Below, piece after piece: positions 1 through 6,287 of a stretch of 64,000 nucleotides of DNA. Position 1 is the first letter of the stretch. The number at the start of each line of letters is the position of its first letter. Source of the stretch: CAWINX01 sp963702055 (GTDB lineage Bacteria; Actinomycetota; Thermoleophilia; Solirubrobacterales; 70-9). Under the pieces are notes generated by a model that did no database searches, had not been told where the DNA came from, and was given only the letters and a program-made list of their open reading frames with translations. A program made the translations under genes and the position numbers. The stretch spans positions 1,488,001 through 1,552,000 of the forward strand of contig OY969702.1 in NCBI GenBank assembly GCA_963702055.1. The letters are read 5' to 3'.

Positions 1-159
1 GAGGATCTCGGCGGCGAAGGCGCGCGCGGCGGCGCGCTTCCCCGCCCCGCGCGGGCCGCGGAACAGGTAGGCGTGCGAGGGGCCGGAGGCGAGCGCCGCG
101 GTCAGCGCGACGCGGGCGCGCGGCTGGTGCTCGGTGGCGGCGTCGATCGCGTCCGTCAT
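1..159 (-). CDS. holB: DNA polymerase III delta-prime subunit, N-terminal part (cut by window edge)
   Basis: The minus-strand frame opens with ATG at 159 and runs off the window start, so only about 53 residues are visible. They include a Walker A P-loop, GPRGAGK, preceded by SHAYLF, as in the clamp-loader ATPases HolB and DnaX. Delta-prime helps load the sliding clamp at the replication fork. Its position just downstream of tmk on the same strand favours holB over dnaX, because tmk-holB is a common pair. The assignment rests on the P-loop and context only. Confidence 0.7.
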   Translation of the reverse strand, partial: MTDAIDAATEHQPRARVALTAALASGPSHAYLFRGPRGAGKRAAARAFAAEIL

Positions 160-215
160 CCCGACCTCCTCCCGGCGGCCTCGCCGATCTCACCGGCGAC
201 CGCCCCCTTCAGGTA

Positions 216-260
216 GGTGCAACGCGTTTTCCCCCTATGGGGAGGTAAAAGCGTTTCACC
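216..260. repeat. Palindromic element, GGTGCAACGCG-arm type, copy 1
   Basis: Imperfect palindrome with left arm GGTGCAACGCGTTTTCCCC, centre CTATG and right arm GGGGAGGTAAAAGCGTTTCACC. It is the first of three tandem copies between holB and tmk. No T-tract follows, so it is not a classical terminator. Confidence 0.85.
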
Positions 261-288
261 GTGCGTGGTGTTGCCCCGCCGGCGCGGC

Positions 289-333
289 GGTGCAACGCGT
301 TTTCCCCTTGTGGGGAGGAAAAAGCGTTTCACC
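289..333. repeat. Palindromic element, GGTGCAACGCG-arm type, copy 2
   Basis: Same arms as the copy at 216-260, with centre TTGTG instead of CTATG. Start-to-start spacing between the three copies is 73 bp each time. Confidence 0.85.
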
Positions 334-361
334 GCGAGATGACCCGGGGTGCGCACCGGCC

Positions 362-406
362 GCTGCAACGCGTTTGCGTGCGGTGGGGACGCCAACGGGT
401 TACACC
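362..406. repeat. Palindromic element, GGTGCAACGCG-arm type, degenerate copy 3
   Basis: A decayed third copy: left arm GCTGCAACGCGTTTGCGTG, right arm GCCAACGGGTTACACC. Its right end overlaps the last codons of tmk, and the TAA stop of tmk lies in the arm sequence read on the minus strand. Confidence 0.7.
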
Positions 407-1002
407 GATCCGGAGGAACGCTGGCTGCGGACCGCGTCCATCACACGGACGTGGACTTCCTCGACCGTGCCGCTACCGTCGACCACCACGACGCGGTCGG
501 AGGCGATCTTGGCTATCTCGTCGTAGGACTCCGCGACGGCGCGCTGGAGGTCGAGGCCCTCGGACTCGAAGCGGTCCTCGCCCTCGGCGCGCTCGACGCC
601 CAATTCAGGATCGATCCGCAGCAGCACGGTGAGGTCGGGCCAGAGGCCGTCGGTGGCGGCATCGGTAAGGGAGATCGTCTCCCCCACCCCCAGCCCCCGC
701 GCCGCTCCTTGGTAGGCGACGGTCGAGTCGGCGAAGCGGTCGCAGACGACGTCGAGGCCCGCCTCCAGGGCGGGACGGATCACCCGCGCAGTGAGGTCGG
801 CGCGCGCCGCGAGGAAGAGCAGCAGCTCGGCGTATGGGTCGAGGTCGAGCGCCGGGTCGGCGAGCAGCTCGCGGATCCGCTCCGCCGCCTCGGTCCCGCC
901 CGGCTCGCGGATCGACAGCGTCTCCGGCCCGAACGCCTCGGCCAGCAGGCGCGCCTGGGTGCTCTTGCCCGACCCGTCGATCCCCTCCAGGGAGACGAAC
1001 AA
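400..1002 (-). CDS. tmk: Thymidylate kinase
   Basis: Phosphorylates dTMP to dTDP with ATP in the cytoplasm, on the way to dTTP. The 200-residue protein has the P-loop GIDGSGKS at residues 7-14, the REPGGT motif at 32-37 and the DRF motif at 88-90, all typical of bacterial Tmk at usual length. The ATG at 1002 gives the canonical N-terminus MFVSLEGIDG. It lies between topA (9 bp upstream) and holB on the same strand. Its last residues (SGSV) and stop codon are encoded in a degenerate palindromic repeat, so the tail was probably altered by that element. Confidence 0.96.
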   Translation of the reverse strand: MFVSLEGIDGSGKSTQARLLAEAFGPETLSIREPGGTEAAERIRELLADPALDLDPYAELLLFLAARADLTARVIRPALEAGLDVVCDRFADSTVAYQGAARGLGVGETISLTDAATDGLWPDLTVLLRIDPELGVERAEGEDRFESEGLDLQRAVAESYDEIAKIASDRVVVVDGSGTVEEVHVRVMDAVRSQRSSGSV

Positions 1003-1011
1003 CGGCGAGCC

Positions 1012-3297
1012 TCAGCCTTTGGCGGCGGTTTTGGCGCGTTTGCGCCTGCGCGTCGCTGTGCTCGCGCCGTCCTCTGAGCCGTCGGGCGGCGGCTTTTTCG
1101 CCATCGCCGCTTTGGCGGCTTTGGCGGCCTCGCGCTCGGCGCGGCGTTTCTTCATCTCCTGCATCGACTCGCAGTCGTCGTTGAGGCAGAGGTTCCAGGG
1201 GCGGCCGCGGAAGGGGACGACTTTGAGGCGCGGGGTCTGCTCGCAGATCGAACAGCGCTCCTCCAGCCGGAAGACGTCGCCGCGCTGGGGCAGCGGGAAG
1301 GTCTGGTCGCAGGAGTTGGGGTCGTCGAGGGTCCAGCCGCTGCAGCCGACGAAGCGTTTGCCCGATTTTTTGGCGCGGATGATGCGCAGCATGTGGGGCG
1401 AGCCGTCCTCCTTCTTGCGCCCCGCCTCTTCGCAGACCTTGCAGGGGCCGAGGATGCGGTCCTCGTCCATCCCTTTCCAGACGACCTTCGCCAGGTCCTC
1501 TTTGCTCTCCTCGATCTCCGACCAGGTCTTGTGGAGGAGGTCGCGGCTCTCGCCGACGACGGAGCCCTTGGTCATCTCGCCGGCGGCGATCCGGTCCATC
1601 TCCGCCTCCAGCTGTGCGGTCATCTCCGGCGTCGCCATCGCCGGGACGTAGTTCTTGAAGGCCTCGTAGAGGGCGATCCCGGTCTCGGAGGGGATCGGCG
1701 GGTTGCCGTAGACGTAGCCACGGTCGAAGAGCTTCTGGATGATGTCGGCGCGGGTCGCTTTGGTGCCGAGGCCGCGCTCCTCCATCATCTCGATCAGTTT
1801 GGCCTGGGAGATCCGGGCGGGCGGCTGGGTCTCCTTGCCGACGATCCAGGGGTTCTCGCCGGCTCCGTCCTCGCCGGGGGCGACGGCGGGCTCGGCGAGC
1901 TCCAGCGTCTGCCCCTCCGCCAGCGCCGGGATCTCCTCGTCGGAGGAGCGGGCGTAGGTGTAGATGCCGGCGTAGCCGGGGTCGACGACGACCGAGCCGC
2001 GGACGAAGTAGGTCTGATCGCCGGCCTCGATGTCGGCGCGGGTCGACTCGGTGATCATCGGCGGGCTGAAGGTGGCGAGGAAGCGGCGCACGACCAGCTC
2101 GTAGACGCGGCGCTTGGGGCCCTCGAGGGCGCCGGGGTGGATCGCCTGGGTCGGGTAAATCGGCGGGTGGTCGGTCGTCTCTTTTTTGCCGCGGGTCGGG
2201 GTCAGCTCGCCGTCGAGCAGGCCGGAGGCGGCGGAGAACTCCTTGATCCGGACCAGCGAGGAGACCAGCTCGCGGACCGGCAGCGAGGACGGGTAGACGG
2301 TGTTGTCGGTGCGCGGGTAAGAGATGAAGCCGTCCATATAAAGGTCCTCGGCGATCCGCATCGCCGAGGCGGGGGTGATGCCGAGGCGGCTGGAGGCGTC
2401 GGTGCTGAAGGCAGTGGTGTTGTAGGGGGTCGGCGGGCGGCGGGTGTTTTTCCGCGCGGTCACCGATTTGACCGTGCCGGGGCCGGAGGTGCCGGCCAGG
2501 GCCGCGTCGACCTCGGCGCGCTCCCAGAATTTGTCGACCGTGTGGTGAGCCTCGAACGCACCGTCGGGGTGCTGGAACTTGGCGAACAGCTCCCAGAAGG
2601 GTTTGGCGACGTGGGCGCGGCGCTCCATCTCACGCTCGACGATCAGCCCCAGGGTGGGGCTCTGGACGCGGCCGACGGAGAGGAAGTTGGAGCCGAAGCG
2701 GCGGGTGGCGAGGCTGACGGCGCGGGTCAGCGTCGCCCCCCAGAGCAGGTCGATGTCCTGGCGAGCGGCGCCGGCGTTGGCGAGCGGGTAGGAGAGCTCG
2801 TCAAGCTCGGAGAAGGCGCGCTCGATCTCCTCCTTGGTGAGGGCGGAGTAGCGGGCGCGCTGGATCTTCAGCGAGCCGTCGCGGGTCCCCTCTCGGGAGC
2901 CGAGCGCCGGGTTGGCGTCGAGCATCTCCTCGAGCGCCTCGAGGCCGATCAGCTCGCCCTCGCGGTCGAAGTCGGTCGCGATCACCAGCTCGTCGGCCTC
3001 TTTGGCGACCTTTTTGATCGCTTTGACGACGTTTTTGTCGGTCGGCTCCTTGATCAGCTCGGCGTCGATCAGGTCGTGCAGGTCGGTCTTCTGCCAGTTC
3101 GAGTAGCCCTCGGGGAAGGCGGGGCCGAGCACGTGGCCCTTGAGGCCGATCGTCATCTGGTCGACGCCGTTCTCGTCGGTCCAGGTGTAGTAGGGGACTT
3201 TGAAGGTTTTGTCGCTGGCCGGGCCGCCATTGGCGGCACCGAGGATCTCGGCGATCTTCTTGGCGCTGTTGTTCTTCTCGGTGACGATCAACCTCAT
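1012..3297 (-). CDS. topA: DNA topoisomerase I (type IA), archaeal-like
   Basis: Relaxes negatively supercoiled DNA by nicking and rejoining one strand. The 761 residues hold a Toprim domain (MRLIVTEKNNSAKKIA at the N-terminus, acidic DFDREGE at 109-115), the catalytic tyrosine in ISYPRTD (Tyr327), then two C-terminal cysteine clusters (CKVC...C...C and CSIC...C...C) that look like zinc ribbons, and a Lys/Ala/Arg-rich tail. The LIVTEKN...AKKIA start resembles archaeal topoisomerase I rather than the LVIVESPAKAKTI start of most bacterial TopA; that comparison is from memory. It is followed by tmk and holB on the same strand, a replication cluster. Confidence 0.93.
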   Translation of the reverse strand: MRLIVTEKNNSAKKIAEILGAANGGPASDKTFKVPYYTWTDENGVDQMTIGLKGHVLGPAFPEGYSNWQKTDLHDLIDAELIKEPTDKNVVKAIKKVAKEADELVIATDFDREGELIGLEALEEMLDANPALGSREGTRDGSLKIQRARYSALTKEEIERAFSELDELSYPLANAGAARQDIDLLWGATLTRAVSLATRRFGSNFLSVGRVQSPTLGLIVEREMERRAHVAKPFWELFAKFQHPDGAFEAHHTVDKFWERAEVDAALAGTSGPGTVKSVTARKNTRRPPTPYNTTAFSTDASSRLGITPASAMRIAEDLYMDGFISYPRTDNTVYPSSLPVRELVSSLVRIKEFSAASGLLDGELTPTRGKKETTDHPPIYPTQAIHPGALEGPKRRVYELVVRRFLATFSPPMITESTRADIEAGDQTYFVRGSVVVDPGYAGIYTYARSSDEEIPALAEGQTLELAEPAVAPGEDGAGENPWIVGKETQPPARISQAKLIEMMEERGLGTKATRADIIQKLFDRGYVYGNPPIPSETGIALYEAFKNYVPAMATPEMTAQLEAEMDRIAAGEMTKGSVVGESRDLLHKTWSEIEESKEDLAKVVWKGMDEDRILGPCKVCEEAGRKKEDGSPHMLRIIRAKKSGKRFVGCSGWTLDDPNSCDQTFPLPQRGDVFRLEERCSICEQTPRLKVVPFRGRPWNLCLNDDCESMQEMKKRRAEREAAKAAKAAMAKKPPPDGSEDGASTATRRRKRAKTAAKG

Positions 3298-3374
3298 GGG
3301 GCGGCGAGGGTAGCAGGGGCGCGCGGCGGCCTTGCCCGCCTCGCGCGCGCCGATCCCCCTAGGATCGGCGGCCG

Positions 3375-4304
3375 ATGAAGTGCTTGGTAACAGGTGGCGC
3401 GGGGTTCATCGGCTCGAACTTGGTCGATGCCCTGCTGACCCGCGGCGACGAGGTGGCGGTGGTCGACGACCTCTCGACCGGGCGGCTGGAAAACCTCGAC
3501 GGGGCGCTCGCCGCCGGCGCGACGCTGGCCGAGCTCGACATCCGCGACGGCGCCGCGCTGAGCGAGCTGGCGGCCGAGGCGCGGCCCGACGCCGTCTTCC
3601 ACCTGGCGGCGCAGATCGACGTCCGCAAGTCGATCGCCGACCCCGCCTTCGACGCCTCGATCAACGTCGGCGGCACCGCCAACGTGCTGGAGGCGGCGCG
3701 CGGCGCGGGTGCGGGGCGGGTCGTCTTCGTCTCCACCGGCGGGGCGATCTACGGCGAGGGCGAGGGACAGGAGCTGCCGCTCGGCGAGGGCGCGCCGGTC
3801 GAGCCGCTCTCCGCCTACGGCCAGAGCAAGTTCGCCGCGGAGGGATACCTGGCGCTCTACGAGCGCCTCTACGGCCTCTCCAGCGTCAGCCTGCGGCTCG
3901 GCAACGTCTACGGGCCGCGCCAGGACCCGCTCGGCGAGGCGGGCGTGATCGCGATCTTCTGCGGGCGGCTGCGCGCCGGCGAGCGGCCGACCGTGTTCGG
4001 CGACGGGCGCCAGACCCGCGACTACATATATGTGGGGGACGTGGTCGCCGCGGCACTGGCGGCTTCGGGGTCGGAGGCGAGCGGGCCGATCAACATCGGC
4101 ACGGGACGCGAGACCGACGTGTTGGAGCTGGCCCGGCGCCTGGGCGAGCTGGAGGGCGTCGAGTTCGAGCCCGAGCTCGCCCCCGCCCGCGCCGGCGAGG
4201 TGCAACGGATCTCGATCGACCCGGGGCGGGCCGAGCGCGAGCTGGGCTGGAGCGCCGCGGTCGGCCTCGAAGAGGGCCTGCGGCTGACGCTCGAGTCGAT
4301 CTAA
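3375..4304 (+). CDS. NAD-dependent epimerase/dehydratase, UDP-glucose 4-epimerase-like
   Basis: An extended short-chain dehydrogenase/reductase acting on a nucleotide sugar. It has the NAD-binding GGAGFIG at residues 7-13, an acidic residue pair after beta-2 (DD 31-32), Ser120 and the catalytic YxxxK (Tyr148, Lys152). The NVYGPRQ and DGRQTRDYIYV motifs are typical of GalE-like enzymes. At 309 residues it has family-typical length. The substrate cannot be fixed: UDP-glucose/galactose or a related sugar is likely. It is transcribed divergently from topA with a 77-bp gap. No other sugar gene is adjacent. Confidence 0.88.
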   Translation: MKCLVTGGAGFIGSNLVDALLTRGDEVAVVDDLSTGRLENLDGALAAGATLAELDIRDGAALSELAAEARPDAVFHLAAQIDVRKSIADPAFDASINVGGTANVLEAARGAGAGRVVFVSTGGAIYGEGEGQELPLGEGAPVEPLSAYGQSKFAAEGYLALYERLYGLSSVSLRLGNVYGPRQDPLGEAGVIAIFCGRLRAGERPTVFGDGRQTRDYIYVGDVVAAALAASGSEASGPINIGTGRETDVLELARRLGELEGVEFEPELAPARAGEVQRISIDPGRAERELGWSAAVGLEEGLRLTLESI

Positions 4305-4355
4305 CGCTCGACTTAACGCTCGACTCGCTCTGACGTTCGACTCGCTCTGACGCTC
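4284..4355. repeat. Short decaying tandem repeat at gene end
   Basis: The sequence CTGACGCTCGA(G/C)TCG and variants recur about five times across the last codons and stop of the epimerase gene, including two copies of GACTCGCTCTGACG. It looks like slippage duplication of the gene's 3' end. Confidence 0.6.
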
Positions 4356-4378
4356 ACGGAGAGTGGGTCGTCCCGCCC

Positions 4379-4425
4379 CGGTGTAACGCGTAGGTGGGGA
4401 AATAGCCCACCTACGCGTTACACCG
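4379..4425. repeat. Palindromic element with perfect 20-bp arms (CGGTGTAACGCG type)
   Basis: Perfect hairpin: CGGTGTAACGCGTAGGTGGG, a 7-nt loop GAAATAG, and its exact complement. Compared with the next copy (CGGTGCAACGCG), C to T on the left is matched by G to A on the right, so pairing is kept. Confidence 0.9.
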
Positions 4426-4451
4426 AGAGTGAAGGCGGTCTGATCCCTTCC

Positions 4452-4498
4452 CGGTGCAACGCGTAAGTGGGCTGACAGGCCGCCAACGCGTTGCACCG
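4452..4498. repeat. Palindromic element (CGGTGCAACGCG type)
   Basis: Left arm CGGTGCAACGCGTAAGTGGG and right arm CCGCCAACGCGTTGCACCG around GCTGACAGG. The outer 13 bp pair perfectly. It lies just upstream of the siroheme gene, and an in-frame upstream extension of that gene would read through it. Confidence 0.85.
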
Positions 4499-4552
4499 AG
4501 GCGGGGGCGGGCCGATCACTGGCCGGACGGGCCGATCACTAACCTTTCGGCC

Positions 4553-5299
4553 ATGCCCGCCCAGGCCTATGCCGGCAAGGAGTGCGTCTGCCAGTTGCGC
4601 AAGGGGATCTGCGACCAGTCCTGCGTGCGCGACATGCTGGAGACGCCCTTCTACATCGCCTGCCTGAAGCTGAAGGGGCGGCGCTGCCTGGTCGTCGGCG
4701 GCGGCGACGTCGGATTGGAGAAGGTCGAGGGGCTGCTCGCCTGCGACGGCGAGGTGACGCTGATCGCGCCGACCGCCCACCCGGCGCTTGAGGAGCTGGC
4801 CGCCGAGGGCTCGATCCAGTGGGAGAAGCGCCCCTACGAGGGGGCGGCCGACCTCGAGGGCATCTTCATGGTCATCGCCGCGACCGACGACAGCGAGGTC
4901 AACATCGGCGTCTACGACGACGCCGAGCGGCGGGCGATGCTGGTCAACGTCGTCGACGTCCCACCTCTGTGCAACTTCATCCTGCCGGCGATCGTGCGCA
5001 GCGGCCCGCTGGCGATCGCGATCTCCACGGCCGGCGCCTCCCCCGCGCTGGCGAAGCGGATGAAGCGCGAGGTCTCCGAGTTGTTCGGCGAGGAGTACGC
5101 GCGACTGGCGGTCGTCCTCAACGACGCCCGCGGCTGGGCGAAGGGGACGCTGCCGACCTACCAGGACCGCAAGGAGTTCTTCGAGGGGATCGTCAACGGC
5201 GACCCCGACCCGGTCGAGCTGCTCCGCGAGGGCCGCGAGGTCGAGCTGCTGGCACTGATCGAAGCAGCCAAAGAGCGCGCCGCGGCGACATTGGCCTGA
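4553..5299 (+). CDS. Precorrin-2 dehydrogenase/sirohydrochlorin ferrochelatase-type protein (Met8/CysG N-terminal family)
   Basis: Expected to oxidise precorrin-2 to sirohydrochlorin with NAD, and possibly insert iron, in siroheme synthesis. An N-terminal Rossmann domain is clear: RCLVVGGGDVGLEK at about 44-57, followed by VTLIAPT. The conserved NVVDVPPLCNFILPAIVRSGPLAIAISTAGASPALA stretch is typical of this family. I chose ATG 4553 because the longer frame from 4454 lies in a palindromic repeat. The first 25 residues hold Cys11, 13, 20 and 24, which is unusual. ATG 4634, directly before the family-typical TPFYIACLKL, is an alternative start. Confidence 0.87.
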   Translation: MPAQAYAGKECVCQLRKGICDQSCVRDMLETPFYIACLKLKGRRCLVVGGGDVGLEKVEGLLACDGEVTLIAPTAHPALEELAAEGSIQWEKRPYEGAADLEGIFMVIAATDDSEVNIGVYDDAERRAMLVNVVDVPPLCNFILPAIVRSGPLAIAISTAGASPALAKRMKREVSELFGEEYARLAVVLNDARGWAKGTLPTYQDRKEFFEGIVNGDPDPVELLREGREVELLALIEAAKERAAATLA

Positions 5300-5319
5300 C
5301 GGCCGACCCACCCCCTTCA

Positions 5320-5370
5320 GCTTCCGCTGTTCTTTTCCCGGGCATGGAGGGGCAAAGGAACAGCGGAAGC
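5320..5370. repeat. Palindromic element, CCGCTGTTC-arm type, copy 1
   Basis: Arms GCTTCCGCTGTTC and GAACAGCGGAAGC flank a TTTTCCCGGGCATGGAGGGGCAAAG centre. It starts 20 bp after the siroheme gene stop and is followed 11 bp later by a second copy. Confidence 0.88.
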
Positions 5371-5381
5371 CGGGATCCTAT

Positions 5382-5430
5382 GTTCCGCTGTTCTTTTCCC
5401 GGGCATGGAGGGGTAAAGGAACAGCGGAAC
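5382..5430. repeat. Palindromic element, CCGCTGTTC-arm type, copy 2
   Basis: Arms GTTCCGCTGTTC and GAACAGCGGAAC with the same centre as the preceding copy, except GGGGTAAAG on the right. It sits between converging genes (siroheme gene and hemolysin III). Confidence 0.88.
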
Positions 5431-5448
5431 GGATTGGGCGACTGAGTA

Positions 5449-6156
5449 TTAGGCCGCGGCCGGGAGGGCGAAGAAGGCGACCGCGGCGAAGTGGGCCGCG
5501 GCGGCGGCTATGACCAGGGCGTGGAAGACCTCGTGGTAGCCGAAGACGCGCGGGTTGGGGTTGGGGCGCTGGGTCGCGTAGACGACGGCGCCCGCCGTGT
5601 AGAGGAGGCCGCCGGCGGCGACGAGCAGCGTCCCGGCCACCCCCATGTCGTTCCACAACTCCGGGAAGGCGACGGCGGCGACCCAGCCCAGCGACATATA
5701 TATGAGCGCCGCGACCCATTTGGGGTGGTCGATCCAGATCATCTCGACCGCGGCGCCGGCGATCGCCCCGATCCAGACGACGACCAGGATGGCGGCGGCC
5801 AACGACCCGTGCAGCACCAGCAGCGCGAAGGGCGTGTAGGTGCCGGCGATCAGGAAGAAGATCATCGAATGGTCCAGCCGGCGCATCCAGCGGCGCACGT
5901 CCGGCCGGCGCCAGTTGACGCGGTGATAGAGGGCGCTGGTGCCGAGCAGGGCGGAGAGGCTGGCCGCATAGATCGCCACCGCGAGCGTCGCCTTCGGCGT
6001 CTTGGCGGCGACGATCAGGCCGGCGCCGAGAAGGAGCGAGACGAAGAAGGCCCACTGGTGGGAGACGCCGCGCAGCTTCGGCTTGACAGCGGCAATCGCG
6101 TCGCTTGCAACTTCCTTTGCAGATTCCGCCCTCTCGGCGGCCCTTGCCCGCAGCAT
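5449..6156 (-). CDS. trhA: Hemolysin III / PAQR-family membrane protein
   Basis: A 235-residue seven-helix membrane protein. Family signatures are visible: the GVSHQWAF entry to helix 1, SALYHRVNW, the LDHSMIFFLIAGTYTPF stretch, and a late FGYHEVFHALV histidine pair. Together these give the conserved Ser/His/Asp/His/His set of the CREST/PAQR superfamily. Bacterial members (YqfA/TrhA) are linked to membrane energetics and lipid homeostasis; the specific role here is unknown. It converges on the siroheme gene across two palindromes and is divergent from nrdJ. Confidence 0.88.
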   Translation of the reverse strand: MLRARAAERAESAKEVASDAIAAVKPKLRGVSHQWAFFVSLLLGAGLIVAAKTPKATLAVAIYAASLSALLGTSALYHRVNWRRPDVRRWMRRLDHSMIFFLIAGTYTPFALLVLHGSLAAAILVVVWIGAIAGAAVEMIWIDHPKWVAALIYMSLGWVAAVAFPELWNDMGVAGTLLVAAGGLLYTAGAVVYATQRPNPNPRVFGYHEVFHALVIAAAAAHFAAVAFFALPAAA

Positions 6157-6287
6157 CGCCTTGTCACCATAGGGGATGCGGCCGCGAAATCTGCGGCGTT
6201 TGCGGATTCGGCGGCGACAAAGTCTGTCCGACTCGATGACGATCCTGGGCAGCTCCCCCTAAAAGTCGCTGCGAGAGGAGAAGTTCG

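Noticed and set aside
216..406. Three regularly spaced palindromes (73-bp period) as a mini CRISPR array
   Set aside because: The units are palindromes of the dispersed family, the third is degenerate, the spacers are only 28 bp and GC-rich, and no cas gene is present.
1393..3378. A 661-codon plus-strand frame opposite topA
   Set aside because: Same type of shadow: Gly/Leu/Asp/Val-rich, no motif, fully antisense to topA.
4023..4032. ACATATATGT and similar AT-rich words in otherwise GC-rich genes (also near 5695 in the hemolysin III gene) as protein-binding sites
   Set aside because: Both lie in codons for Ile-Tyr within conserved protein motifs, and two or three occurrences do not make a pattern.
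4379..4425. Palindromes as ordinary Rho-independent terminators
   Set aside because: No T-tract follows most of them, many lie inside genes or before starts, and the same sequence recurs at unrelated sites. They may still affect transcript ends.
6157..6287. Cobalamin riboswitch or NrdR box upstream of the B12-dependent nrdJ
   Set aside because: The gap is only 131 bp, and I found neither the B12-box sequence nor an ACACWATATCTWGTGT-like site.
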